A stretch of DNA of 64,000 nucleotides. It comes from Bradyrhizobium sp. CCBAU 51765 (GTDB lineage Bacteria > Pseudomonadota > Alphaproteobacteria > Rhizobiales > Xanthobacteraceae). The notes under the pieces were generated by a model, which was not told where the DNA came from, searched no databases, and saw only the letters and a program-made list of their open reading frames with translations. The position numbers and the translations under genes are program-made. Below are positions 1 to 8,907 of the stretch, one piece after another; position 1 is the stretch's first letter; each line of letters opens with the position of its first letter. The stretch is taken from the NCBI RefSeq assembly GCF_015291725.1, contig NZ_CP030038.1, forward strand, positions 4,701,001 through 4,765,000. The letters run 5' to 3'.

Positions 1-251
1 ATGCGCCGATCAAGACGATCGGCAAGCACACGATCACCGTCGCCGTTCACCCCGAGGTCGAGGTCGAGATCACCGTGACGGTCGCGCGCAGCCAGGACGA
101 GGCCGAGCGCATCAACCGCGGCGAGGATATCTCGACCCGCAACGAGGACCGCGATGCGGCTGCCGAGGCGATCGCCGCCGCCGGCGAGTTCTTCGATCCG
201 GACGCCCAGCACGACGAAGTCGAGCCGGCCCCGGCTGCGGAAGAGAAGTAA
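1..251 (+). CDS. rplI: 50S ribosomal protein L9, C-terminal part (5' end outside window)
   Basis: The reading frame enters from the left edge (first full codon at position 3) and ends at TAA 249-251. About 82 residues are visible. They begin [20 protein letters not shown], the typical second domain of bacterial L9, which binds 23S rRNA, followed by an acidic Ala/Glu-rich tail found in alphaproteobacterial L9 proteins. dnaB lies downstream on the same strand, as is usual for L9 loci, but with several other genes in between. Identity is secure; the N-terminal domain is not in the window. Confidence 0.93.
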   Translation, partial: APIKTIGKHTITVAVHPEVEVEITVTVARSQDEAERINRGEDISTRNEDRDAAAEAIAAAGEFFDPDAQHDEVEPAPAAEEK

Positions 252-259
252 GCCACAAG

Positions 260-347
260 CCGTCACTCCGGGATGGTCCGAAGGACCAGACCTCAGCTGC
301 GCAATTGCGCACCTGAGGTCTCGCTTCGCGAGCCCCGGAATGACGGC
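260..347. repeat. Intergenic imperfect palindromic repeat after rplI
   Basis: The segment starts CGTCACTCCGGGATGGTC and ends with the approximate reverse complement CCCCGGAATGACG. An inner inverted pair (ACCTCAG / CTGAGGT) surrounds GCGCAATTGCGC. It has the same ends as the element at 19891-19993 and lies between convergent genes, so it may also act as a bidirectional transcription end. Seen directly; membership of a Bradyrhizobium repeat family is from general knowledge. Confidence 0.7.
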
Positions 348-369
348 AGTGGAGATCAGCCCGGTCGCC

Positions 370-837
370 TCAGGCGGCCGGGCTTTTCATTTTGCCGGCG
401 ACGTCCTCGCTCAACATCGCGATCGAGGCCAGCGCGGTTGCCGTATGCTTCTCGACTCCGTCGCTGACGCAGAACACGTCGGCCGCAACCACAGCGACCT
501 GTCGGCCCGGCTTGATCACCTTTGCCCGGCAGATCAGCTTTTCACCGACCGCTGGCGACAACAGGTTGAGCTTGTATTCGGCCGTCAGCGCCGCCTGGCC
601 GCGCGAGGTCGCGGCCGCGATCGTCGTGGCGTTGTCGACGAGGAAGGCGGTCACGCCGCCATGGAAGAAGCCGTGCTGCTGAAGCAGTTCGGGCCGGCGC
701 TCCACCGCGATGGTGCAGGTGCCGCGCGACAATTCGGAGAGCTCGGCGCCCACCAGGTTCATGAAACCCTGCCGGCCGACGTTGGCATGGATGCGTTCGG
801 CAATTGGCGCGAATTCCGGATCAGCGTCGGCCCGCAT
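370..837 (-). CDS. PaaI-type hotdog-fold thioesterase
   Basis: A protein of 155 residues starting MRADADPEF. The start at 837 is chosen because AGGGAGAG lies a few bases upstream; an in-frame start further upstream (897) would overlap the preceding gene. The segment HGFFHGGVTAFLVDNATT is the characteristic hotdog helix of PaaI/YdiI-like acyl-CoA thioesterases (HGG followed by an acidic residue), and the following AALTAEYKLNLLSPA is the usual strand. It probably hydrolyses an acyl- or aryl-CoA in the cytoplasm; the substrate cannot be told. It follows the TetR gene by 11 bases, so the two are likely one operon. Confidence 0.85.
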   Translation of the reverse strand: MRADADPEFAPIAERIHANVGRQGFMNLVGAELSELSRGTCTIAVERRPELLQQHGFFHGGVTAFLVDNATTIAAATSRGQAALTAEYKLNLLSPAVGEKLICRAKVIKPGRQVAVVAADVFCVSDGVEKHTATALASIAMLSEDVAGKMKSPAA

Positions 838-848
838 GCGGTCTCTCC

Positions 849-1445
849 CTATTTCTTGTTGATGCGATCGAACGGCCTCAGCGCACGAATGGCGCAAGCG
901 ATCAGGGTGTCGGCCTCACTGCGCGGATCGGTGCGGTCGCGCCCCGACAGAAAGGCACGGCAGAAGATCTGCGCCGGACCGATCAGCTGGCTGACGAACA
1001 TCACCGGCGTCATCGGCAGAAGCTCACCGCCTGCAACAAGCGGCGCCCGCCAGCGCTCGATGCCTTCGGCAAGCCGCGCGTTCTGCGCGCGCTGGGCATC
1101 GCGCACGTCCTCGCCCCATTCGCTGCGTGAGATCTCGAAGAGGTAGCGCGCCTCGCGCCGGCTGGTCGCGACCCAGTCGAGATGCGCCCGGATCAGGCGA
1201 TCGATGCCCTGCTCCGCATCGGGCACGGGATCAAGCGCGGCCAGCACCGCGGCGTGATAGTGCCGCAAGACCTCCAGGAACAGCGCACCGGCGAGCTCCT
1301 TCTTCGAACCGAAGGCATGAAAGAAGCTGCCGTTGGAGGCGCGGGCCCGGGTGCGGATCGCGGCCACCGTCGCGGCTTCGAAGCCGACGCGGTCGAACAC
1401 CAGCAGCCCGGCTGCCAACAGATCGTCTCGCACGCTCGCCGCCAT
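849..1445 (-). CDS. TetR/AcrR family transcriptional regulator
   Basis: 198 residues. The N-terminal 50 residues form the TetR helix-turn-helix (LLVFDRVGFEAATVAAIRTR, then SNGSFFHAFGSKKELAGALF, where the usual 'YxHFxSKexL' motif is recognisable). The remainder is a helical ligand and dimer domain. The gene is first in a two-gene unit with the PaaI thioesterase, suggesting that it controls the thioesterase in response to an acyl or aromatic compound. A perfect inverted repeat lies just upstream of the start (1455-1484) and is the likely operator. Confidence 0.9.
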   Translation of the reverse strand: MAASVRDDLLAAGLLVFDRVGFEAATVAAIRTRARASNGSFFHAFGSKKELAGALFLEVLRHYHAAVLAALDPVPDAEQGIDRLIRAHLDWVATSRREARYLFEISRSEWGEDVRDAQRAQNARLAEGIERWRAPLVAGGELLPMTPVMFVSQLIGPAQIFCRAFLSGRDRTDPRSEADTLIACAIRALRPFDRINKK

Positions 1446-1454
1446 CGACGCCTC

Positions 1455-1484
1455 CTAGAGTATCACTCTAGAGCAATACTCTAG
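1455..1484 (-). promoter_or_regulatory. Probable TetR operator
   Basis: CTAGAGTAT (1455-1463) and ATACTCTAG (1476-1484) form a perfect 9-bp inverted repeat around a 12-base centre that itself contains ACTCTAGAG, so the half-site is repeated. It starts 10 bases upstream of the TetR start codon, where an autoregulatory site is expected. Assignment to this regulator is inference. Confidence 0.7.
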
Positions 1485-1552
1485 TCGTGGTCAATGCGAT
1501 GCGGAGGCCGCATCGAAAGCGGCCTCCGCATGTCGGTGAAAAGGTAGCGGAT

Positions 1553-2500
1553 CTAGCGCGAGATCGGCGGTGCCGGCGGGCCGGACGACTGCGCCGGCGG
1601 GGCTGCAGCGGTCGCGGGCGGTGCCGGGTCCTGCTGCGGCCTGGCCGCCGGTTCGGGGCTTGCAGGCGCGGCCGGTTTGGAAGCGGCCTCGTCCGCCGGC
1701 TTGGACGACGCAGGTTCAGCGGGCTTTGCCGCGGCAGGTGCAGCCGGCGCCACCTGCGGGACCGGGTCGGGTCGCAGTGCCGGAGCTTCGCTGCCGCGCG
1801 TCTCGACCTTCGAGCTGTCCGGCCTGGCCTCAGCGGGCTTGTCGGATGCCTTGCCGCTGTCGGGCTCGGCCTTGGCGCTGTCGGGCTTGACGGACTCAGG
1901 CTTTGGCTCGCTCTTCTTGTCCTCGGTCGCCGGCGCGGCGGCATCGACCTTGGGGGCTTCCTCGGTGCCCGGCTTGGCGCGCCGCTTGCCTTTTCGCGGC
2001 TCGGGCGCTGCCTGTCCCTCCGGCGTCGCACCTTCCTCGGCGGGTCGCGCCGCGCGCTTCTGGCGCGCGCCCTCGGGGGCCGGAGCAGCACCCTCGCCCT
2101 CCGGCCTGGCGGCCTCCTGCGAGCGGTGGCGGCGGCCCTGATGCTCAGGCGACTGGCCCGGAGCGGTATTGGATTCCTTCTCCCTGGCGCCGTCCTTCTT
2201 GCCGTCCTTAGCCTGGTAGCGGGTGTCGGTGGCACCGTTGGAGACCAGGTAGGAGGCGAGGACGCCCGCCATGTCCGAGCTCGTTGTGTAGTGCTGGCGC
2301 AGGAATCCCGGCAACGAGCTCGGCGTGACGGACTTCAGGAGTCCGCGCGGGCTCTTGTGGCAGGCGTTGCAGGTCTGCGCGAAAAGCTGGGATGGGGTCT
2401 TGCCGGCCTCGAGGTTCGTCGCCTGCGCAAGAACGGTATCGGCCGCGCCGAAGCCGATCAGAAGCAATACCGTCGCGAGGCTGAGCGCTCGGCTCGACAT
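1553..2500 (-). CDS. Cytochrome c-like protein with long charged, Pro/Ala-rich tail
   Basis: 315 residues. The start MSSRALSLAT at 2500 is preferred because GGAG lies 9 bases upstream; in-frame ATGs at 2506, 2509 and 2515 are alternatives. Residues 1-26 are a Sec signal peptide. A single haem-binding motif CNACH (44-48) sits in a short domain of about 80 residues, so a periplasmic c-type haem is expected. From about residue 110 the protein is low-complexity, rich in Lys, Glu, Pro and Ala, with repeated KPAxxAS-like segments and no recognisable fold. The axial methionine cannot be assigned with confidence. No electron-transfer partner lies next to it. Confidence 0.75.
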   Translation of the reverse strand: MSSRALSLATVLLLIGFGAADTVLAQATNLEAGKTPSQLFAQTCNACHKSPRGLLKSVTPSSLPGFLRQHYTTSSDMAGVLASYLVSNGATDTRYQAKDGKKDGAREKESNTAPGQSPEHQGRRHRSQEAARPEGEGAAPAPEGARQKRAARPAEEGATPEGQAAPEPRKGKRRAKPGTEEAPKVDAAAPATEDKKSEPKPESVKPDSAKAEPDSGKASDKPAEARPDSSKVETRGSEAPALRPDPVPQVAPAAPAAAKPAEPASSKPADEAASKPAAPASPEPAARPQQDPAPPATAAAPPAQSSGPPAPPISR

Positions 2501-2776
2501 TCCCATCATCTCCATTGAATTCCGCGAATGCAGCCGGCCTCCGGCGCAGCGGCGGTCACCTTTTAAACGATTGAGCTGCGAATGGAAGCAGGCTCCGCGC
2601 GCAAGGATGTGATTAAGCCATTTTCGAATATCGGCTTTGAATACAGCGCAATAGCGCAGCCGGAACCGCCTCGCTAGATTTGGATGCAAACGCATAGGAA
2701 CCGCTGCGGCGCCTGGGCGTCAGATGTGAAGGCCGGGTTAGTCGCATCTTTCGGGTTCGCTCGAGAGGAAATGTCG

Positions 2777-4027
2777 ATGGACCGTTTGTTGCACAGATTC
2801 CTGTCTCAATTCATCCGGCGCGGGTCGATGACGGTGACCAGCGCAAACGGATCGAAGTTCACCGTCGGCGACGGCTCCGGCGAGCCGGTCGCGGTGCGCT
2901 TCGTCACCGCCGACGCGGAGCGGAAGAGCCTCATCAATCCCGAGCTCGGGCTCGGCGAGGCCTATATGGACGGCGAGTTCGTGGTCGAGCGCGGCACCAT
3001 CGCTGATGCCCTCGCGATCCTGCTCGATCAACCCGACCTATTGCCGCATTGGGCTAAACCGTGGTGGCACCTGCGCTACCTGACGCGGCACCTGAAGCAG
3101 TTCAATCCCCGCACCCGCGCCCGCCACAACGTCGCCCATCACTACGATCTCGACGGCCGGCTCTATTCGCTCTTTCTCGATGCCGACAAGCAATATAGCT
3201 GCGCCTATTTCGAAGCGCCCGAGATGCCGCTCGACGACGCGCAGCTTGCCAAGAAACGGCATATTGCGGCGAAGCTCCTCATCAAGGACGGCCAGCGCGT
3301 GCTCGACATCGGCTCCGGCTGGGGCGGCCTCGGGCTCTATCTCGCCGAGATCGCGGGCGCCGACCTCACCGGCATCACGCTGTCGACCGAGCAGTTGCAG
3401 GTCGCCAATACGCGCGCTGCCGAAAAGGGCCTGACGGACTCGGCCAGATTCCAGCTCCAGGATTATCGCGACATTGACGGTACTTTCGACCGCATCGTCT
3501 CGGTCGGCATGTTCGAACATGTCGGGGCAAGGTTCTACGACGCCTATTTTCAGCGCTGCGCCGAATTGCTGAGCGAGGACGGCGTCATGCTGCTGCACGC
3601 GATCGGCCGTTCGCAGGGCCCGGACTCGACCAATCCCTGGATCGCCAAATACATCTTCCCCGGCGGCTACATCCCCGCCCTGTCGGAGGTGCTGCCGGCG
3701 ATCGAGCGGGCGGGCCTGCTGGTCTGCGACATCGAGATTCTGCGCCTGCACTATGCCGAGACGCTGAAGGCCTGGCGAGAGCGCTTCATGGCGCGGCGCG
3801 AGGAGGCGGTGCAGCTCTACGACGAGCGCTTCGCCCTGATGTGGGAGTTCTATCTGGCGGCCTGCGAGATGACGTTCCGCAAGCAAGCCATGATGAACTT
3901 CCAGATCCAGCTGACCCGTCGCCAGGGCGTTGTGCCGACGACCCGCGACTACATCCAGCGGGAGGAAGCCCGGCTGCGGGCACGTGAGGCCTCGGCCATG
4001 CCCAGGCTCAAGCTGGCAGGTGAATAG
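2777..4027 (+). CDS. cfa: Cyclopropane-fatty-acyl-phospholipid synthase
   Basis: About 416 residues. It transfers a methylene group from S-adenosylmethionine to the double bond of unsaturated phospholipid acyl chains, acting at the inner membrane. The SAM-binding motif VLDIGSGWGG is followed by ITLSTEQLQVA and by the CFA-specific SVGMFEHVG and FPGGYIP segments. Start MDRLLHRFLS at 2777 is chosen because GAGAGG lies at proper distance; the ATG at 2771 would be too close to it. Length is normal for the family. It probably matters in stationary phase, acid or bacteroid conditions, by analogy. Confidence 0.93.
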   Translation: MDRLLHRFLSQFIRRGSMTVTSANGSKFTVGDGSGEPVAVRFVTADAERKSLINPELGLGEAYMDGEFVVERGTIADALAILLDQPDLLPHWAKPWWHLRYLTRHLKQFNPRTRARHNVAHHYDLDGRLYSLFLDADKQYSCAYFEAPEMPLDDAQLAKKRHIAAKLLIKDGQRVLDIGSGWGGLGLYLAEIAGADLTGITLSTEQLQVANTRAAEKGLTDSARFQLQDYRDIDGTFDRIVSVGMFEHVGARFYDAYFQRCAELLSEDGVMLLHAIGRSQGPDSTNPWIAKYIFPGGYIPALSEVLPAIERAGLLVCDIEILRLHYAETLKAWRERFMARREEAVQLYDERFALMWEFYLAACEMTFRKQAMMNFQIQLTRRQGVVPTTRDYIQREEARLRAREASAMPRLKLAGE

Positions 4028-4037
4028 ACCCCAGGTC

Positions 4038-4244
4038 CTAGTGACGCAGGGTCGACATCAGGGAGGTCCTGGAAGAGGCCGTCAGCGCCAGCTGCGCGCG
4101 CAGCTGCCGCAGGATCTCGGGTGCGACCGGCTGGCGACGGACGTCGGGCCGTTCCGCGTGCTCCATGGCCGCGATCAACCCGGACAGCCAAAGCCGGCTG
4201 CCAGCCTCGCTTCGCCAGTTCTGGTGCTGCCGTTCTGGCTGCAT
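4038..4244 (-). CDS. Small hypothetical protein
   Basis: 68 residues from MQPERQHQNWRSEAG. A GAGG six bases before the ATG supports this start. The sequence is basic and helical (PEILRQLRAQLALTASSRTS), without a signal peptide or membrane segment. It lies convergent to cfa, ten bases from its stop. I do not recognise a family; coding status rests on the ribosome binding site and composition only. Confidence 0.45.
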   Translation of the reverse strand: MQPERQHQNWRSEAGSRLWLSGLIAAMEHAERPDVRRQPVAPEILRQLRAQLALTASSRTSLMSTLRH

Positions 4245-4382
4245 CGTTCGCCTCGCGTCCTGTTGGCGGGGGAATGGGACAATCCCCGGCCGGCCTGGCT
4301 GTTCCACATTATCCCCGAAAGAATCCGGGGAGATGTGATCTGCTTCACATAAGTCCGGTCGGGGCTGTCTTAGACCGTCGCT

Positions 4383-4502
4383 ATGAGCAAAGAGACCCGA
4401 ACCTCATTCGACGTGCCGGACGACCTCCGCACCGATTATGCCCTGATCGTCACCGGCGTCGGGGCCGCTCTGGTCGCGCTGGTCTACCTCCTGCTGGTCT
4501 GA
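4383..4502 (+). CDS. Small single-span membrane protein (39 aa)
   Basis: An ATG at 4383 opens a 39-codon frame ending TGA 4500-4502. It reads MSKETRTSFDVPDDLRTDYA followed by a hydrophobic segment LIVTGVGAALVALVYLLLV that runs to the C-terminus. A polar N-terminus of about 20 residues plus a terminal membrane helix is a typical small tail-anchored or membrane peptide. No strong ribosome binding site is visible. Function unknown. Confidence 0.55.
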   Translation: MSKETRTSFDVPDDLRTDYALIVTGVGAALVALVYLLLV

Positions 4503-4789
4503 ACCGAGAGCCGAACGCGGCCAGCGTGCGTCATTTCGCGCGCTTTCAATACGTCTGCCCGCCAGTCGATAGGGTTCATGGGTTTCAGTATTTTTCGATG
4601 GCACGACCGCTGCCGCGCCGCGCGAGTTCCGCGGAAATCCGTCAAGCGCGGCGCACGCTGCGACTGCTAATCATCCACCATTTTAACTGAGCGGTTGATA
4701 GCGATCAGCTTTTGCTTCCGCTTTCCCCTGCGGCGGCGCTTTATCCCGGCCCCGCATCTGCCCAAGAAAATTGCTAAGCACCTCGGACC

Positions 4790-6301
4790 ATGGCCCTGAC
4801 TGATTCGAACGTTCTCAAACTCGCGCCCGATGCCGGGACTCCCGCCTATCGGAGCGCGCCGCACAATATCGAGGCGGAACAGAGCCTTCTGGGCGCGATC
4901 CTGGTCAACAACGATGCCTTCTACCGCGTCTCCGACTTCCTGGAGGCGAAGCATTTCTTCGAGCCGCTGCACCAGACGATCTTCGAGACCGCCGGCAGCC
5001 TGATCCGGATGGGCAAGATCGCGACGCCCGTCACGCTGAAGACGTTCCTGCCAGCCGATACCGATGTCGGCGGCATGACCATCGGACAATATCTGGCGCG
5101 GCTCGCCGCCGAAGCCACCACCATCATCAACGCCCAGGATTATGGCCGCACCGTCTACGACCTGTCGTTGCGGCGTGACCTGATCGGCATCGGCGAGGAC
5201 ATGGTCAACGTCGCCTACGACGCACCGGTCGACTTCCAGCCACGGGCGCAGATCGAGGACGCCGAGCGCAAGCTTTATGAACTCGCCGAATCCGGCCGCT
5301 ATGACGGCGGCTTCCAGAAATTCTCGCAGGCGCTGGCGGTCGCGGTCGATCTCGCGGCCAAGGCGTTCCAACGCGACGGAAAGCTGTCGGGCATCTCGAC
5401 GGGCATGCGCGACCTCGACACCAAGATGGGCGGCCTGCAGCACTCCGACCTCATCATCGTCGCGGGCCGTCCCGGCATGGGCAAGACCTCGCTCGCGACC
5501 AACATCGCCTACAATGTCGCACGAGCCTACGTTCCGGAACTCCAGGCCGACGGCACCACGAAGGCTGCCAATGGCGGCGTGATCGGCTTCTTCTCCTGCG
5601 AAATGTCGGCCGACCAGCTCGCCACACGTATCGTGGCCGAGCGCACCGGCGTTCCCTCCTCCCACATCCGCCGCGGCGGCATCTCGGAAGCCGATTTCGA
5701 GAAGATCCGGGAGGTCTCGATCGAGCTGCAATCGCTGCCGTTCTATGTCGACGCCACCGGCGGTCTGTCGATCGCGCAGCTGATGGCGCGGGCGCGCCGG
5801 CTGAAGCGCCAGAAGGGCCTCGATCTGCTCGTGATCGACTACATCCAGCTGCTCTCGGGCTCGAGCAAGCGCGCCAGTGACAGCCGCGTGCAGGAAATCA
5901 CGGAGATCACCACCAGCCTGAAAGCGCTCGCCAAGGAGCTCAACGTTCCCGTGATCGCGCTGTCCCAGCTCTCACGCCAGGTCGAATCCCGCGACGACAA
6001 GCGACCGCAGCTCTCCGACTTGCGCGAATCCGGATCGATCGAGCAGGACGCCGACGTTGTGCTGTTCGTTTACCGCGAGGAATATTACCTCGCGATGAAG
6101 GAGCCCCGCCCAGGCACGCCTGAACACGAGAAGTGGCAACTCGACATGAGTCTTGCGCACGGAAAGGCCGAGGTCATCATCGGCAAGCAGCGCCACGGCC
6201 CGACCGGCACCGTCGATCTGGCGTTCGAAGCCTCGGTCACGCGGTTCGGCGATCTTGCGCCTGACAGCCAGCTGCCGGCTCGCAGCGACAACGACTACTG
6301 A
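4790..6301 (+). CDS. dnaB: Replicative DNA helicase DnaB
   Basis: 503 residues. The N-terminal domain begins at PHNIEAEQSLLGAILVN, the DnaB primase-interaction domain, and is joined by a linker to the RecA-like motor with Walker A GRPGMGKTSL (near residue 225), Walker B LLVIDYIQLL and the ALSQLSRQVESR motif. It unwinds the lagging-strand template as a hexamer at the fork. Full length with no intein. alr follows 40 bases downstream on the same strand. Confidence 0.97.
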   Translation: MALTDSNVLKLAPDAGTPAYRSAPHNIEAEQSLLGAILVNNDAFYRVSDFLEAKHFFEPLHQTIFETAGSLIRMGKIATPVTLKTFLPADTDVGGMTIGQYLARLAAEATTIINAQDYGRTVYDLSLRRDLIGIGEDMVNVAYDAPVDFQPRAQIEDAERKLYELAESGRYDGGFQKFSQALAVAVDLAAKAFQRDGKLSGISTGMRDLDTKMGGLQHSDLIIVAGRPGMGKTSLATNIAYNVARAYVPELQADGTTKAANGGVIGFFSCEMSADQLATRIVAERTGVPSSHIRRGGISEADFEKIREVSIELQSLPFYVDATGGLSIAQLMARARRLKRQKGLDLLVIDYIQLLSGSSKRASDSRVQEITEITTSLKALAKELNVPVIALSQLSRQVESRDDKRPQLSDLRESGSIEQDADVVLFVYREEYYLAMKEPRPGTPEHEKWQLDMSLAHGKAEVIIGKQRHGPTGTVDLAFEASVTRFGDLAPDSQLPARSDNDY

Positions 6302-6341
6302 GTTCCTTGAACCGGACCGGCCACTTGCGTAAAACGGCGCC

Positions 6342-7625
6342 ATGACAATGGCGTCCGACCCGAAAACTATCTCGCAATCCGGTCTTCCCTCCGCAGAGGC
6401 CAATCAGGCTGCCGCGCTCGCGGCCTATGGCGGCGTGCTGACCGTCGATCTCGATGCGATTATCGCCAATTGGCGCAAGCTCGAGAAGACGGCGGTGCCG
6501 GCCGAATGCTCGGCGGTGATCAAGGCCGACGCCTATGGCTGCGGCGCCGAGCAGGTGTCACGGGCGCTGAGCAAAGCGGGCTGCAGGACCTTCTTCGTCG
6601 CCACCCTCGAGGAGGCGCGCAAAGTGCGCGCCGCTGTGCCGGAGCCCACGATCTACGTGCTCGGCGGCTATTTCCAGAACACCGGCGAGCACTACGCCAA
6701 GATCAATTGCCGTCCGGTGATCGGCGATCTGAACGAGCTCGCCGAATGGGACGTATTCTGCCGCCGCAGCGGCTGGACCGGGGGCGCGGCTGTTCACATC
6801 GACACCGGCATGAACCGGCTCGGCCTGACGCTTGCGGACGCGCAGGCCATCATCCCCCGCATCAACGCCGGCGATCACGGCATCACGCTGGTGATGAGCC
6901 ATCTGGTCTCGGCCGAGCAGCTCAACAGCCCCATGAATGCCAAGCAGCTCGCGACCTTCCGCAGCATTGCCAGCGAGTTCACGGGCGTCCCGGCGGCCCT
7001 CGCGAATTCCTCCGGCATCTTCCTCGGTGCGCCATTCCAGTTCGACCTGGTCCGACCGGGCGCCGCGCTCTACGGCGTCAACCCGACGCCGGAGGCCGAC
7101 AATCCCATGCAGCCGGTGGTCGAGCTCAAGGCGCGCATCGTGCAGATCCGCAATATCGAGCGCGGCGAGAGCGTGGGCTATGGCGGCACCTGGACCGCGC
7201 GGCGGCCGACGAAACTTGCGATCATCGCGGTCGGTTATGCCGACGGTTATTTCCGTGCCGCCAGCTCCAATGACGGCACCCGCGGCGCCGACGTCATCGT
7301 GGCCGGCAAGCGCTGCCCGATCGCGGGCCGCATCTCGATGGACCTGATCGCCATCGACATCACCGACCTGCCGCCGAACGCAGCGCGGCGCGGTCACATG
7401 GTGACGCTGCTCGGCGACGGCATCACCGTCGACGAACTCGCGCATCATTTCGGCACGATCGGCTACGAGGTGCTGACGAGCCTCGGCCACCGCTATGCGC
7501 GCGTCTACAAGGGCGGCGATGCGGTGGAGCCGCTGGCAAGGCCGGAGCCCGGGTCGAGTGCCGGGCAGCCGCCTTCCCCACCGCCGATCGAGCAGCCGGC
7601 GGCCCCGCCGTCGCTGCCGTCTTAG
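6342..7625 (+). CDS. alr: Alanine racemase
   Basis: 427 residues. It is a PLP enzyme that interconverts L- and D-alanine for peptidoglycan. The Schiff-base lysine lies in VIKADAYGCG (K61), and the catalytic tyrosine is in the ESVGYGGTW motif of the C-terminal beta domain; SMDLIAIDIT is also conserved. An ATG two codons in (6348) is an alternative start. The last 30 or so residues are a Pro/Ser-rich tail beyond the usual family end. Placement after dnaB is common in alphaproteobacteria. Confidence 0.95.
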   Translation: MTMASDPKTISQSGLPSAEANQAAALAAYGGVLTVDLDAIIANWRKLEKTAVPAECSAVIKADAYGCGAEQVSRALSKAGCRTFFVATLEEARKVRAAVPEPTIYVLGGYFQNTGEHYAKINCRPVIGDLNELAEWDVFCRRSGWTGGAAVHIDTGMNRLGLTLADAQAIIPRINAGDHGITLVMSHLVSAEQLNSPMNAKQLATFRSIASEFTGVPAALANSSGIFLGAPFQFDLVRPGAALYGVNPTPEADNPMQPVVELKARIVQIRNIERGESVGYGGTWTARRPTKLAIIAVGYADGYFRAASSNDGTRGADVIVAGKRCPIAGRISMDLIAIDITDLPPNAARRGHMVTLLGDGITVDELAHHFGTIGYEVLTSLGHRYARVYKGGDAVEPLARPEPGSSAGQPPSPPPIEQPAAPPSLPS

Positions 7626-7635
7626 TCAATGCTCT

Positions 7636-7779
7636 CGTGCCCCCGGACGCAGCGCGATGCGCCGCACTTCGCGGCGTAGAGCGCTGCAGAGCCAGGTCCA
7701 TATCTCAACAGTGCACTGTGTCGCCTTCTGTTGGGTCCCGGCTCGCGCTACGCGCGTCCGGGACACGAGACTTACTTCT
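7636..7779. repeat. Palindromic repeat fragments between convergent genes
   Basis: The interval holds two pieces of the palindromic type common in Bradyrhizobium intergenic DNA: GCCCCCGGACGCAGCGCGAT with an approximate complement further on (GCGCTGCAGAGCCAGG), and GGGTCCCGGCTCGCGC facing GCGCGTCCGGGACAC. They fill the space between alr and the small secreted protein and may serve as a transcription end for both. Confidence 0.55.
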
Positions 7780-7990
7780 TCCGGCTGTCCAGCGCCGCCT
7801 TGCAGGTGTCGCTGAGCTGGTCGCGCTTGCCGTTGAGGCAGGCGACAACGCGGCCGCCGCCCGGCGCGATGCCGGCGCAGAATTTGTCGTAGTCCGCCTT
7901 GCAGGCGCCGCGCGGATCGGACGATTGTGCCGATGCGCCTCCGGAGAACGCGGCGACGAGTGCGATGGCAACAAAGCTCAATTTGGACAT
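7772..7990 (-). CDS. Small secreted cysteine-rich protein
   Basis: 72 residues. MSKLSFVAIALVAAFSGGASA is a clear signal peptide with an AxA cleavage site. The mature part is about 50 residues with four cysteines (GACKADYDKFCAGI, VVACLNGKRDQLSDTC), a spacing recalling the cysteine-rich GLG1-type repeat (CxxDxxxFC ... CLxxxxxxLSxxC) seen in small periplasmic proteins. Two disulfides are likely. It is divergent from the exonuclease gene. Function unknown. Confidence 0.75.
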   Translation of the reverse strand: MSKLSFVAIALVAAFSGGASAQSSDPRGACKADYDKFCAGIAPGGGRVVACLNGKRDQLSDTCKAALDSRKK

Positions 7991-8030
7991 TGTATCTCCG
8001 GTGACGGAAGGCAGGAGCCGGTAGCTCTAC

Positions 8031-8801
8031 ATGAAGATCGCGACATTCAACATCAACAACATCAACCGCCGCCTGCCCAATCTGTTGGCATGGATGCGTG
8101 TCGCAAAGCCCGATGTCGTCGCGCTTCAAGAGTTGAAGGCAAGTGATGGCGAATTTCCGGCGGCTGCGATCGAAAAGGCCGGCTACGGTGCGGTCTGGTG
8201 TGGACAGAGGACATGGAACGGCGTCGCCATCCTGGCCCGCAATGCCGAGCCCATTCTCACCCGCGACCGCTTGCCGGGAAAGCCTGGCGATCTCGAAGCC
8301 CGCTACATCGAAGCCGCCGTGCGCGGCATCATCGTCACCAGCATCTACCTGCCCAACGGCAATCCGCAGCCGGGGCCGAAATTCGACTACAAGCTCGACT
8401 GGTTCGCGCGGCTCAAGCGCCACGCCAAGGCGTTCATCAAGCAGGATCTGCCCGTGGTGCTCGCCGGCGACTACAACGTCGCGCCAACCGAGATCGACAT
8501 CTATCCGACGCGGTCATGGGACAAGGACGCGCTGATCCAGCCGAAGAGCCGCGCGGCCTTTGCATCGCTGGTCGAACAAGGCTGGTGCGACGCGATCCGC
8601 GAGCTCCATCCAGGCGAGCGCATCTACACGTTCTGGGACTACAAGCGAAACCGCTGGCCGCGCGACGCAGGCCTGCGGCTCGATCATCTCCTGCTCAGCC
8701 CTGCCCTCGCCCCGCGCCTGGCAAAAGCCGGCGTCGACAAAAAGATCCGCGGCGAGGATGGCGCGAGCGATCACGCACCGGCATGGGTGCTGCTGCGGTG
8801 A
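8031..8801 (+). CDS. xthA: Exodeoxyribonuclease III / AP endonuclease
   Basis: 256 residues of the EEP (exonuclease-endonuclease-phosphatase) fold. Family motifs are in order: MKIATFNINNINRRLPNLL, ALQELK with the metal-binding Glu, GDYNVAPTEIDIY, RIYTFWDYK and the terminal GASDHAPAWV with catalytic Asp-His. It cuts at abasic sites and removes 3'-blocking groups in base excision repair. Length is normal. No operon partner. Confidence 0.92.
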   Translation: MKIATFNINNINRRLPNLLAWMRVAKPDVVALQELKASDGEFPAAAIEKAGYGAVWCGQRTWNGVAILARNAEPILTRDRLPGKPGDLEARYIEAAVRGIIVTSIYLPNGNPQPGPKFDYKLDWFARLKRHAKAFIKQDLPVVLAGDYNVAPTEIDIYPTRSWDKDALIQPKSRAAFASLVEQGWCDAIRELHPGERIYTFWDYKRNRWPRDAGLRLDHLLLSPALAPRLAKAGVDKKIRGEDGASDHAPAWVLLR

Positions 8802-8907
8802 CCCTCACCACAGATTCCTGCCGTCGATCACGTTCACCGGCACGGCATCCAGATCGAAATCGTCGTAGCCGGCCCCTGCTGCCGACATGCTTTCAGCAGC
8901 GGGACGG

